A stretch of DNA of 64,000 nt from Prunella strophiata (GCA_036583965.1 JAZBQD010000014.1:55247626-55311625), one strand, 5' to 3'. Counted from the stretch's first letter, positions 51,401-63,478 are shown. Notes: generated by a model not told the origin, from the sequence alone. A program made the numbers and translations.

Positions 51401-52119
51401 CATAGATTATATTGTCAGAGGTGTTATTTTTTTAATAAAAGAGTTGAACATTTTTGTCCAGGTGTAGAATACAAGTGCTTTAAAGCAATACAAGTATTTT
51501 CAATTTTATTATTTTTTCTCACTGAATTTGTTGGGGGCTTTTTTCCCAGTATTAAAACACTTTGATATCATTTGCCTTCCTTCAAGGAAAATGTTTTAAA
51601 GTACTACAGACTCAGTAGAGTTCTTTGTGCATCCGTCCAAGATCTGGCATACTTCCCTGTGCTCTTCTAGCCTCAACCCTAAGGGCAGCCAAAGGCAAAA
51701 GTATTTTCAGCAAACTAAGAAACACTGTAAGCTCCAGGGATTTCTGGATGACAGATTTTAAACTGTAACCAAAGTAGAGGTGTAATTAAAAATAATGAGC
51801 TAAAGCCTCTCTCTAAATTGTAAAGGGAAGTGTACAAATTTATCTTCCCTCAACATTATAACTGATGACTGAACAATTTCTAAGTTATTCACAAAAGTTA
51901 AAACCAGGATCAATCTATAGACCATTTGAGCCATGTTCTTAACAAAGCAGTAAAACTTTACATTAAATTTTGTCTCCTTCTTTTTTTTTTTTTCTGTCAG
52001 AATTCAGGTGTTTTGAAATTGCCCTTGCTGTATATAAGGTGCTGATGTCATATGTCTATGCTCCTCTTGGCTCTTAAAGATTTCATTCCTTAAATACTGA
52101 AGAAAGATCATTGTTGAGT
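48409..52119. other. AT-rich unique sequence, no gene seen
   Basis: About 3.7 kb without a supported gene. It contains T runs at about 50137-50152 and 50856-50871 and A runs near 49211. Confidence 0.55.
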
Positions 52120-52440
52120 CTGTAGGAAAGGAGGCTCTGGGGGAACCTCATTGATCTTTCTCAACTATCTGGAAAACTTCTGCCTAGTCTGAAGTAAAAA
52201 GATGAAAGGAAATGGCCTTAACTTGTGCCAGGAGAGGTTCAGATTAGATACTAGATTTTTTTTTTTCCTCACTAAATGTGTGGTTAGACATTTTAATTTG
52301 TCCAGGGAGTTGGTAGAGTGTTCAAGAGGGGTCTGGATATGGCACTTGGGGACATGGTTTAGTGGTGATTGTGGTGGTGCTGGGTTGACCACTGGACTAG
52401 ATGATCTTGAAGGTCTCTTCCAACTTCAATGATTCTATGA
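52120..52440 (+). mobile_element. CR1 LINE 3' end (3' UTR and extreme ORF end)
   Basis: From about 52125 the sequence follows the 3' part of avian CR1: GGGAACCTCATTGATC with a CTGGAAAA phrase, GGAAATGGCCTTAACTTGTGCC with GGAGAGGTTCAGATTAGATA, GATATGGCACTTGGGGACATGG, TTTAGTGGTGATTGTGG, then GATGATCTTGAAGGTCTCTTCCAAC and the terminal GATTCTATGA at 52440. The stretch that should encode the FFT-V motif is disrupted by a T run at 52257-52266. It is a 5'-truncated dead copy and the best-preserved 3' UTR in the window. Confidence 0.92.
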
Positions 52441-53064
52441 TTTTGTTATTAGTTAAGAATGTATAATCACAGCAATTAAAACAGTTTCTTCTTCTATAGC
52501 AACCTCAGTCTAATTAGGCAAAGCTGCTTTTAGACAGGTTATGGAATTAAAATCATGTAAAGTAGTGAAATTTATGGAAGCATTTGTGGAATTAAGAATT
52601 AATTCAGGGTAAATAAATATTTATAGTTACAAATTTGAAATATATTCTGCACAAAAGGCCAAATCCATCTGAGCAATGGTATGTGTGCTGACACATCTTC
52701 AGAGTAGATGTGGTAGAAGAACATGATACATTCAAGTTTATAATAAAGTTTCTTATTCCAGACAGAATAGTTCTCAGGTGTTAAAAAATCAGGAAACTTA
52801 CAGCAAATAAAAAGAAACCTGTTTGTATTTTATTCAGAGTTCTCTGTTTCCTGTCTTTGCACATAAAAAATTTAAATGCCTTGAGCATGTCTTGCAGGAG
52901 TAGATATTAAGAGTTCTTGCTTGCTTTTCTTGGATCAAAAGGTCTTGACTCATCAATTCACAAAATATTGTTCTATCCCAATTCTACACCCAATATAATT
53001 TGATTAGTTGAGATTAAGATATCTAAGATATCTTTCCAAACAGTCCTTATTCAACCAAAGTGAG
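52441..53064. other. AT-rich unique sequence, no gene seen
   Basis: Nothing recognised. Confidence 0.55.
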
Positions 53065-53110
53065 GTTTTGGGGTTTTTTTTGGTTTTTTTTGTTTTTTTG
53101 TTTTTTTTTA
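53065..53110. repeat. Poly(T) with spaced G
   Basis: GGTTTTGGGG then T runs separated by GG or G, ending at TTTAGC. It is another member of the T/G tract class. Confidence 0.93.
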
Positions 53111-53403
53111 GCTTGTAGAATGTAATAGCTTTCCTTTATCCAATCCCTACCAGTCTTTCCCATTCACAAGTATGCTAGGAATAAATTGAATTCACTTTAA
53201 ACTCAAAATCAACAACATATCTGTAGTGTTAGATCTAACAAAATAACCAAATAATTATTTCTACTCCAGGTATAATGATACGAACAATTAGAATTAAAAA
53301 TGTGTGCCTTTAAAAGGATAAATACAAAATTTACTTGGTGTATTGCTCATCTATTCTATGCCCCTCTGTACCATTTAATTCCAGTGCACAAGGCAGAAGG
53401 GGA
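53111..53403. other. AT-rich unique sequence, no gene seen
   Basis: Nothing recognised. Confidence 0.5.
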
Positions 53404-53584
53404 AATATATATACATATTAATTTTTATATTATATATTATTATATCATATATCAAATATATATGTTAAATTAATTATATATATTATCTTATACTATATTA
53501 TATAATACCATCAATTATATATATTATATTATATTATATTATATTATATTATATTATATTATATTATATTAATTATATTATATT
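53404..53584. repeat. AT satellite with (ATATT)10 core
   Basis: About 180 bases consist almost only of A and T. At 53521-53570 the ATATT pentamer occurs ten times without interruption, and the flanks hold decayed versions (ATTATATATATTATC, TACTATATTATATAATACC). Such DNA is self-complementary and can extrude hairpins or cruciforms. It is also prone to length change. Confidence 0.95.
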
Positions 53585-56500
53585 GGAATCCTTAGGTATT
53601 TTGAGACTATGATGGTGGTCTTGGTGATTTCCTTCTTACTTCTAGGAGTTGCTTAAGAACATTTTCTATATTTGCTAATACATTTTACACCTTACTCATA
53701 CTTCAGCAGTCTACAAGTCTACATAGATGTGAATTTTGTCTATGATGTGTTTCTCTTACATTGGATATCTGTTCTTTGTTGTGTTACCACACTATTCCAA
53801 TGATAAGAGGTGGTTGATCACTGGTAGGTGATTTACAGTTCTGGGGCCTCCATATTGTCCTGTGCCTGTGTTTTCAAGGTCCTTAAATACAGGCATCCCA
53901 TCACCAAGTCTCCAGCAGCCTCTGCAGAAGGGTACACACGGATTTACTACTTCTGTCATATCTGCCACACAGGGTCTAAAATGGAGCTGCAGGTTTAAGT
54001 TGAGGCTACTGAGTCTCTTTCAAAGTTCCTAAAACTTTTGTGAAAAACTCTAGTCTAATGAAACAAGTAACAAAAATACAGTAGTTCCCCAACTGGCAAG
54101 AAGCTATAGAACTCAATGCTTATCTGTCCAGATTGAACCCGTTTGTCACAGTCTGGCCAATCCCACACCAAGGTCAGAATCAGCTCTAAGAGATGATGTC
54201 ATTTACTCTGTTTTTAATATTAGGTTACCGAAAGGAGATGAACATACAGCTGAGGAGTTTTGTGGGGATTTGTCTTTTTCTGCTTTCTGCTTCCAGAATT
54301 CCTGGTTATTCCTTGTGATTTATGTAACAATACAATTTGCCTTGCATGTGTCAGAAAGATGACTTTGGTCCTTGCTTAGAACCCTGACAGCCTTGAAGGA
54401 TTTGTTCATGCTGATCCTCTGGAATTAGACCTGTTCCTCAAAATAATTCTGTCCCTTCAGACCATAATTCCTTCTCATTTCATCAATTAAGCTGTCCGAT
54501 TCTTGCAGTTTCTCAGCTATTCTACCTACTTCACAGATCCATTTTTATATGTAAGTCCTACATCAATCACTTTTTCATCAGCTGGTTAGTGGTGGATTCA
54601 CTTCTGTTCCCCACCAAATTTTCAATCCTGTCTCCTAGAGTCAGGGGCAGAAGGAATTGTTTACAGCAGGACTTTCTTGGACTCTGATCCAAGACTAAAG
54701 GAAAAGGAAGTTTCAAAGCCTTTTGATCACCTTTTCCTCTTCCTAAGGAAGAGCTGCAAGGATGCAGAAGGAACAAAGAGAAGAAGAAAATATCTGTACT
54801 AAAAGGACAAAGAATCTGTCCTGAAAATCTTGTTCTTTCTGTATCTTCCTTCCCATTTACTTTAAGCAACAAAAATTTCATTGTTTATACCCCAAGGAGA
54901 CAGGTCTGTTTCTGAATAAGTCTTTTTCTCCTTCAGAAAACTTTCTGACTAGACAAATTTCCTAGGTCACTGAAAAATTCTTAATAGTCCCTGAAAAAAT
55001 GTTATTATCAAATTTTTTATACTGTTGATTGGAAACATTGTTATGGTTAGGAATATATTGTATTATAAGTAGATTTCTTATACATTTACCTTTATGTAGT
55101 AGGCAACAACAATTTGTCATTCAGTTATAATTATTGTTATAATTATTTTAAGCCTCCAATTTTAACCAGATAATTTTAAAACATACCATGTTTCCTTTCA
55201 AAACACTAAGGAATTTCTGAGACACAGATAACTGCAGCAGTTGCTACTCACATATTTTAGCTTTAGGTTTTGTTTTTGTTATTTTGAATGAGTCTCTGGA
55301 CATATCTATTTCAAAGCAATAATAATTTATATGCTATATTTGTAAGTATTGCAACTGAATATATTTGTCTATAGATTAAGATTTGTATAATTTAGGGAAT
55401 TAGAAATTGTTTTGGGAGTGATGTTAAGACCAAAAAAAACCAGGTCCATGAAGCTGTTTCTGCATTGTTAGCAGCAATAGCTGTGGCCCTTGGTAGTGCT
55501 AAGTTCCTGTAACCAAGGTGAGCAGGCTTAAAAGGTCTTTGATATAAGAAGTCAGACAATTAAGTGGAATTGTTATCTTTCTCCATCTTCCTCACTTATT
55601 CCAGATGCACTTATACTACTCAATCCTCCACCCCAAAAGGAGCTTTTATTTGCTCCTGATGCTGCTTATTTTGTTTGTTTTTCTTTTCCCAGTCAGCCTC
55701 ATGGACTTGGTAATAAGTGCTGCTTATTCACAGTCCTTTGTGCTTACCTTCTTCATTGTTCTCTAACTTGAAAGAACCCTAATTTGGATACTTCCTAGGA
55801 CCAACTACACAAATATTCATTTGTCCCTCTATGTTGACACATTACATATGTATTTGTGCAAAATATCTATACATTTTATTTGGCTATGTCATCACAGTAC
55901 TACAAAGTACCTATAGACTCTTATTGTTCATATAATCACTATGCAAATTTTGAACAATCCCTTTCTTGGAGGTCTGGGCTGTTCTCACTTATCAACAGAT
56001 GAATTTGAAAACCATTGCTTTTGTTTGTTTATTTATTTGATTTTGGTATTTAGCTATTTTCCATTCAATACAGATTGGGATTTATCTGAATCTTTTTGTG
56101 TATGGATGTTGATCATCCTCACATATTAATGGATCAAATTGATGTCACTTAAGATCTGTGATCAGCACAAACCAACAGCCACATAGCCACATTGCCACAT
56201 CATTCTACACCAGACCACAATGGAAATACTCATCCTGTGGGAGGTGCTGTGCATTGCACCTGTGTTCTGTGCACAATGGCTGGGCTGCATCTTGCTTAGT
56301 AGAAGATACCTACAGTGCAGAATTCCATGCCTCAGCTAATTGTCTTAGGATTTAGTTAGTCATTACCTTTTATTCACAAAGGATAGACATTTTTAGGGTG
56401 TCCATTCAGTTGATGAGATGAGGCATAACACGACATGCCATTTTCTTTCCATTGGCTCTGAAGGTAACTGGCTCAGGTATCTGTATTCAGCAGGACATCC

Positions 56501-57309
56501 AACTTGGTGCCTAATACAGAATGATTGCACAAAGTCCCCCAAACTGAAATAGTATAGTCTGCATGTCAATCTATTTTTCTGTGTAGCTGAGTAATAAGAT
56601 TCTAACATCTCCATGTTTAACTTGAAAAATGCAACTATACAGCAGGTAGTAAGTACATGGCTGAAAATCCAGACCAACTAAGATTGCTAGAACATTGACC
56701 CTGTATTCATTGTCTTTAGAGTCAGAAAAAAAGGCAGATATATTTCTTTTCTGCAGAAGTAGCTGTAGTAGAGTTAGTCAACTCTTTTCTGCTTTTCTGA
56801 TTAAGTCAAAGCCAAAAGTGGTCTTGTTTTCCTTCTTTTGGATCAGGTTGGTAAGCTATATTTCCTTACATTACTTACCTTGTCATTTAGAAATAGGTGC
56901 TACTAAAATAGCATCAGTTTATAATTGATGTCTATTTTAAAATTTATCTTCTATTCTAAATTTATCTCATATTTGATCTTTCCTGTGAAAATGGATCTGA
57001 GTTTAATAATGTGGGAGTATATTTCTTTTAAAATGCTATCTTTGCATTTTTCCTAAATGCTACTTGGAAAGACTCCCATTAATTTCAGGTTTGGTTTAGG
57101 TCTTTGTTAAGGAAAAACATTCTATTTTAAGAATTCTATGTTACCAATTACAATATTTCCATATGGAAAATAATTTTAAATTTAATTTTTAAGTCAGCAT
57201 GACACATAAAAGCATGACAAACATAAATATACAGAGATTTATAGAAATTGGAAATCCTTTTTAAGTAAATATACCAACAACAAGTAATAGAATATATAAT
57301 GTACATCAT
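53585..57309. other. AT-rich unique sequence, no gene seen
   Basis: About 3.7 kb without a supported gene. The largest frame (104 codons, minus, 54567-54881) has no recognisable domain. Confidence 0.5.
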
Positions 57310-57670
57310 TATGAAATTTGATGTGATTTAAAGCAAGATATAAAATAGATGTCTGAGATAAGATTGATTGAAAAGCTTGGTAGAAAACTGATGTGACTTA
57401 AGTCAAGAAATTGAATGCAGATGGCAAAATTTGAGAAATTCAAAAAAACTGATGCAGCGCTAAGTGAACAATGGAAATAGTGAGTTAACTAACCTTGAAA
57501 AAACTTGAAGAGATTTAAAACATGAAGCAGCTAGGTTCATCTGAAAGATCTATGTGATTTAAAGAGAAGACTGGAAGAGAGGATCTGGAGTAGGATTGAC
57601 CAAAAAACTTATTTAGGTGGAAGTGAAATATAGAAATAGTCAGTAGAATTACAACTGGTAAATTTCAAGG
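57310..57670. repeat. Decayed minisatellite, about 60-bp period
   Basis: Diverged copies of one unit recur with anchors at about 57320 (GATGTGATTTAAAGCAAG), 57390 (GATGTGACTTAAGTCAAG), 57451 (GATGCAGCGCTAAGTGAAC), 57507 (GAAGAGATTTAAAACATGAAG), 57550 (TATGTGATTTAAAGAGAAG) and 57607 (ACTTATTTAGGTGGAAGTG). Each is preceded by a phrase like TTGA..AAAAAACTG and followed by GAAATAG- or GGAAGAG-like sequence. The spacing is 70, 61, about 56, 43 and 57 bases, indicating indels. The array is old and no open frame persists through it. Confidence 0.65.
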
Positions 57671-58027
57671 AAGACACAGTATTAGATCACATGCTATGTC
57701 CTTGTTGAAGTTCAAGATAAATTCTACTTTAAACCCATGCCAGTTTCAAAATATAAATGCCAAATACTTTTATAAGAATTTTCTTGGATTTCTTTATCCT
57801 TTGCATTAATTTTTTTTTAACTTGCAGTTTCCTGTGGAACCTCTTATGCTTCAGCCTTGTGCTCCTTCATTTTCAAATGCAAGATTTTGACCCAAGCAGC
57901 TGTTTCTGTTTATGACTTTACCATGGCTTTCATACCTACATTATGGTCCATGCTCACCTGTGTTTCTCTGTATCTCAAAGTTTTAGAATAGTAAAATGTC
58001 TAGTTTTAGACATTGCAGAAACATGCT
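57671..58027. other. AT-rich unique sequence, no gene seen
   Basis: Nothing recognised. Confidence 0.5.
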
Positions 58028-58056
58028 GGTTTCCTTTTTTTTTTTTTTTTTTTTTG
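58028..58056. repeat. Poly(T) run
   Basis: About 28 pyrimidines, almost all T, upstream of GCAGTCAGG. Confidence 0.93.
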
Positions 58057-58117
58057 CAGTCAGGAGCTTTCATGGACCTTGAGTGATATCTTGTGTTTTG
58101 AGGACAGGGATATGAAT

Positions 58118-58255
58118 CATGAGTGAATCCAACCTTGGCACTAACTTTGACAGCTCCATGGTACTGGACAAGACACTTCATGTTTCTTCATCAATTTCTC
58201 TTTTTGCAAAGCTGTGATATAAATACTTCTCTGTCTGTAGGCTGTTTCAGTGAAT
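58118..58255 (+). mobile_element. Probable MIR-type (CORE) SINE relic
   Basis: The order of landmarks matches the MIR core and 3' part: TGAATCCAACCTTGGCACTAAC, then a GTACTGGACAAGACACTTCATG phrase (compare GACCTTGGGCAAGTCACTTAAC), then TTTCTTCATCAATTT (compare CAGTTTCCTCATCTGT), then GCAAAGCTGTGATATAAATACTT (compare AAAATGGGGATAATAATACT). The similarity is diffuse, as expected for an element inactive since early amniotes. The 5' tRNA-like part is not recognisable. The assignment is by eye. Confidence 0.5.
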
Positions 58256-59790
58256 AATTGAATTTGTAGGTGTTCAGACCACTATTTCTGTCATTTTTTT
58301 TGACAAAGAAAAATTTCATAATGATGCTGGTGCTGTGGGGAGAGTGTCAGGGAAACAGGGAGGATATGGGAGTGGGGTTGGGGCAATAAGTAAATTTAAG
58401 TATAAAGTGTGACTCTCAGTATTGGATAAAACTCTAAAATGCCCTAGGGAGGACAATATCAATGGTGTAAATGGAAAATGAAGTATATCTCTAATTGAAA
58501 GAAGTGCATATATTGACATTCTATGCCTTTTAGACCGTAGATCTTTTAGACCTTGGTCTCTAGTTATTTCTCTTAAAATCCTGCACAAAGCATGTATCAG
58601 CTGATAAAGTTAATCTCTGCAATTAAGTGTCCCATCTGAGTTTTAGCTTCTTATGTATCTGCAAATATAAGTCTGACTTAGAAGAAATTTGACATTTTGT
58701 ATCTTTTACTACTGAACACAGACATGTCTCTATTCTGGATATGATTTTAACTCACAAATAAACTGTATCAGCATTAAAAACATGTAAGGCAAAGGGTACC
58801 ACAGCAGTAAGGGTGGAACAAGTACTCACACAAGGCACATTATTAACTGCAATTCACTTTCCTTCTCTGCTGTATCATCAGGAGGAAGATACAGTGACCA
58901 TCTTACTTAGGCTGCTCTGTTCCCGGCTGCACTTCACAGCACAAGTTTCTGTAGTTTTCTGTGGGGAGTGAAGCAGTGAAGGAAATCAGGAGAAAGGTAA
59001 CAGTGAAAAAGATTATTCCAGATATTTGACTGAAAATCCAGGGATACAATTTCATAATTCAGGAGGTTGGCTTAAGTTTGGGGGAAAACAAAGGAAAAAT
59101 ATTTTCTATTAACTCATTTATTTATTTTGTCCTATTAAACAAATTAAGAGAACAAAGCTCAAGGTATTTAGATGAATTCTGTAAATCACTATTGTCAAAT
59201 GAGTAATCGACTCATATGGCTGACAGTCCAAGTGACAACTTCATACAAATTCAGACTTCTAGCTCTTATGCAAACACTATTTTTAACCAAAAGTACATGG
59301 ATTGTCCCATTAACTTAGTAGGATTGCAGACATGTTTTAGATTCAGGAATATATAGAAGCATTTTCAGCATTAGGGCCAAATAAGTAAAGAATACACTAA
59401 ACCTGAAATAAAATAGTAATTTATCATATTTTTATGCTGGGGGAAAGCTCTCTGTGAATTTAGACACCTTATTACTAAATCAAAATGTAAATTCTCTTCC
59501 TCCTTGATCCACTTTTGGTACTGCTTTGAAGATAAAGTCGAGGTAGTAAAATGATGATTAGCTTTGATATTCATCCAAGAATAAGTTAAGATCCATGACT
59601 AGGGTATGGGAGGAAAGATTTAATTAGCATCCAGTCTGTTTACTGGTGGATATATTTTTGTTGTTAGTACTTTTTGATGGCACTCTGCCTTTTACTTAGT
59701 TCCACTTAAAATCCAGATATTCAAGACAAACCAGTTGAATGTTAGGAGCTCCTTCTGATCTGGACAGTTTGAGATCAGTCAAACCATTCA
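58256..59790. other. AT-rich unique sequence, no gene seen
   Basis: No supported gene or repeat apart from short T runs. Confidence 0.55.
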
Positions 59791-59820
59791 ATATCTATGA
59801 ATATCTATGAATATCTATGA
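59791..59820. repeat. 10-bp tandem repeat ×3
   Basis: ATATCTATGA is repeated three times exactly, with degenerate continuation (ATATCAATATCAG) to about 59833. Confidence 0.93.
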
Positions 59821-60059
59821 ATATCAATATCAGCATATATATGTGCATGTGCATATGTGTAAAGTCATCATTTATTGCTTTGACATAAAATTACCCAGCC
59901 AGTGTCTTAGGTTGTTCTTTTCACATAGATCAGATAAAGAAATTGCAATTTAGTGTACTTGAGACTTAATTTCTCTATTTTCTTCAAGGTACATACAAAC
60001 AGGAATGAAACTCCGAAGACCTGGATCCTAATTCCAGTTTTACTATTATTAGGTTGCTC

Positions 60060-62077
60060 TGCTGCTTCTCCAAAGTCACCAAAATATGCTAAAACTTTAA
60101 AGGGAATTAGAACAAATATGAAAGCTCACTGTCTGGGACTTCAGGAGAACAGACTCCTGTCCTTCAGGGACCTGCTCAGTAGAGTCCCAGGGTACAGAGT
60201 CCTGGAAGGTAAAGGGGCCAAAGAATTCTGTCTGCGTTTCAAGGATCACCTCCTCCATGCTCAGGAGCAGTGGATACCAACACAAAGAAAATGCAAAATG
60301 CAAAAATGCCAGGAGGCCTCAGATAGATAAGGAGCTGTTGTGCAAATTCTGAGTAAAAAGGAAGCTTTCAAGAAATGGAAATGATGGATAGATGGCCTGG
60401 GTGGAATACGAGGGAATTGTATGAGAAGCTACTGACAAATTTAGGGGAGCCAAGGCCCAGAAAGACCTGCATGTGGCCAGGGATATTGAGGATAATGGAA
60501 AGGTCTTCTATAGATATGTTGCAAAAAAAGAGAAAGACTAGGGATAACGTGGGCCCTTTCCAGAAGGATATGGAAAACCTGATTACCCTGGACAAAGAGA
60601 AGGCTAAGGTTCTCAATGACTTTTATGGCTCAGTCTTCAATGGGAAGTATGTAGTATATACTACTGATATAGTAGGAGAGGGTCAGGTTCAATAACATCT
60701 AAGGAACCTGAATGTGCACAAGCCCGTGGGACCTGATAAGATTTGTCCATGTGTCCTGAGGGAGCTGGTAGACAAAGCTGTTAAGCCCCTATACATCATT
60801 GTCCAAAATATTGTGGCAGTCAGGTGAAGTCCATGATGACCAAAAATTGAGTTATAAGCCCCATTTTTAAAATGGGAAAAGCAGAAGGCCTGGGGAACTA
60901 CAGAGCAGTCAGTCTCACCTCTGTGCCAGGCAGGATCATGGAGCAGATTCTCCTGGAAATTGCTGAGGCACGTGGAAGACAAAGAGGTGATTGGTAAGAG
61001 CCACCATGGCTTCACCAAGGGGAAATCATGCCTGCCAAACCTGGAGACCTTCTATGGCAGAGCTACAGCACTGGGGGATAGGGGCAGAGCAGCTGACATC
61101 TTCTACCTGGACTTATGCAAAGACTTTGACACTGCTCCATGTGACATCCTTGTCTCCAGACTGGAGAGACCTGGATTTGATGGATGGACCATGCAGTGGA
61201 TAAAGATCTGGCTGGAGGGCTGCACACAGAGAGCTGTGGCCAGGGGCTCATTGTCCTTGTGTCAAGTGTTGCCCCTCAGGGGTCACCACTGCAGCCAATG
61301 CTGTTCAACAGCTTTGCTGGTGATGGGAACAGTGGAATTGAGTGCACCCTCAGCAAATTTGCTGCTGACACCAAGCTCTGTGGGGACAGTCAACAGACTG
61401 GAGAGGAGGGGATAATGCCATCCAGAGGGACCTGGGCAGGCTTGAGAAGTGGGCCTGTGTAAAGGTCATGAAGGTCAACAAAGCAAAGTGCAAGGTCCTA
61501 CACCTGGGTCGTGGCAATCCTAGGCACAAACAGAGTCTGGGTGAAGGAGTGGTTGGGAGCAGGCCTGTGGGGAAAGATTGGGGGGTGTTGGTTGATGACA
61601 AACTCAACATGAGGCAGCAATGTGCACTCACAGCCCAGAAAGCCAACCTGGTCTGCATCAAAAGGAGCATGGCCAGCAGGTCAAAGGAGGTGATTGTCCC
61701 CCTGTGCTCTGCTCTTGTGAGACCCCACCTGAATTACTGCATGCAGCTCTGGTGTCCAGTATCAGGTGTGGGCCAGAGAGGGACTCTGTCAAGAACTGTA
61801 GTGACAGGACAAGGAATAATGGGTATAAATTGAAAGAGGGGAAATTTAGGTGAGATATAAGAAAAAAATGTTTTACTGGGAGGGTTGTTAGACACTACAA
61901 CAGGTTGCCCAAGGAAGTCATAGATACCCCAACCCTGACATTGTTCAAAACCAGGCTGGGGAAGGCCTTGAGATACTTGGTCTAATGGGAGGTGTCCCTG
62001 CACATAGGTGGGTGAGGGGTGTATGTTTGAGACTAGATGATCTTTAAGTTCCATTCTGTGAGTCTATGTTCTATGTA
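60060..62077 (+). mobile_element. CR1 LINE, about 2 kb, most of the reverse transcriptase region and 3' end (dead copy)
   Basis: Pieces of CR1 ORF2 appear in order in changing frames. FKDHLLHAQEQWIP (about 60235) and KRKTRDNVGPF plus EKAKVLNDFYGSVF (about 60530-60640) are linker sequence before the polymerase. Then come [13 protein letters not shown] (about 60895), GFTKGKSCLPNL (about 61010), motif A as FYLDLCKDFDTAP (about 61101), motif B as APQGSPLQPMLFN (about 61270), a motif C derivative FAADTKL (61358-61378), and thumb sequence KCKVLHLGRGNPRHK and LCSALVRPHLNYC. At least two frameshifts and several stops break the frame, and the block after the thumb that normally encodes the GLFSLEKRRL motif is deleted near 61785. 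The 3' UTR ends with GATGATCTTTAAGTTCC and a degenerate TTCTATG at about 62070. The endonuclease is missing (5' truncation). Confidence 0.92.
60960..61833 (+). pseudogene. CR1 reverse transcriptase pseudogene (palm and thumb part of ORF2)
   Basis: The reading frame jumps from one phase (60960 to about 61260, motif A) to a second (61184-61462, motifs B and C) and a third (61468-61833, thumb). In motif C the usual FADDT signature reads FAADT: the first of the two catalytic aspartates, at 61364-61366, is Ala (GCT). Either change alone would abolish polymerase activity. The related protein in active CR1 elements copies its own RNA at a nicked target site. Confidence 0.85.
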
Positions 62078-63478
62078 AGTCTTCCCTGAGAATATGGGTT
62101 CCTTTCTGCTCTACACATTCATGACTTATTAAGGGGAGTGAGTGGATGGTATGGTTTCTTGATTCATCTTTTGGAATAAATTTTTTCTCACTTTCACAGA
62201 AAAGATTGGAGATTAGACACTGAGGTTTTAATTAGTGCACAGAAGCCTAAACAGATTCACTACCACCAAAATCAACACTAATGTCTACTGTGATAATACA
62301 TTAGTGTCCATGCTATTCATACTCTAGATCACTCTGGTTCCATAAACCTATGGGATATAAATCTTTTGAAAGACAGGGAAAGTCAGCAAGGTAGTGAGAC
62401 ATACTGGAGTAAGCAGTTAGTGAGAGGTATTACAGTAAGGGTTCCAGATTCTCTATTTGATCTTGGATTGCTGGAACCCTTCTTATTACTGTTTCACACC
62501 CCAACAAAAATAAATTTAAAAAATAAAGGCACGGGGAGGACCACACCAAACCCACCAAAGTCTTCCTGAGTCAATGATGCAGTAAATTTTCTATATACCA
62601 CAGATGAAGGAAGAATTATTCTTGGGGTCAGCACCAGCCATTCAAGGTACAGTGCAAAGTATTCTTTCACCTATCATAGAAAACCTTAATGATAGCTAAA
62701 GGTCCTTCCAAAGCTCTCTGAATTCAAGGCAATTGCTTCCTTTGCCTGTGCTGGAAAGGAGTAAGAATTAAACAGAAGGGAACTGACATGGCAAAAGGCT
62801 ATAAAGACAAGTGAAGATAAAACTGAATGAAAGGAAAGCAAAAGCAGATAATTAAATTAATAAGAAGAATAGCTCAATGAACAAGAAAATAATGAAAGAA
62901 ATGAGAACTGAAGTATGTGAGACACATAACCAATAGAAGGTACAACACAAAAATTAGCTTGAAGCAGTTAAGGGAAAATTGTCTTTTAAACAGAAATCTG
63001 AAAAGTGCAACAAAATTGGAAGGATGAAGGATATAATTGACTAAATGTTGCTTAAAAAATCTTCCATGTGTTCATTACTGTTCCTCTTTCCCGTCTCCTC
63101 ATTTTTCTGATTCTTTCAAAAATATGGTTCTTAATTTTCTTTTGCAGTGGTCAGCAGTCCATACCCAAGATTGTCTTAAAAGGACCACTTATGTTTCATT
63201 CCAAAGGTTAGTTGAGCTTTGTATTTGTATTTGTTACTACTTCCAGCTAAAATTTGTAGATACTGCATTTGCTACTATATTGGTCCTCAGTTCCCTATGG
63301 ATTTTGCCTTCAGAAACAAGAACACTGTGATTATGCACATTTACTTTAAAAATAAAACAATCCATTACTCATCACCTGCTAATCAGAAACTGCAGTCACA
63401 AGGCATTAGAGAAGCAAACACACTGTTGTAGAGGTTTCTATCAATCAGAGAAAGTCTTCTGAATAAATGAGTTAAAGA
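62078..63478. other. AT-rich unique sequence, no gene seen
   Basis: No supported gene. The largest frame (97 codons, 63037-63330) has no recognisable domain. Confidence 0.55.

Noticed and set aside
59995..60058. Second MIR-like phrase (GACCTGGATCCTAATTCCAG)
   Set aside because: About 20 bases resemble the MIR core, but the following landmarks are missing and the segment runs into CR1 sequence.
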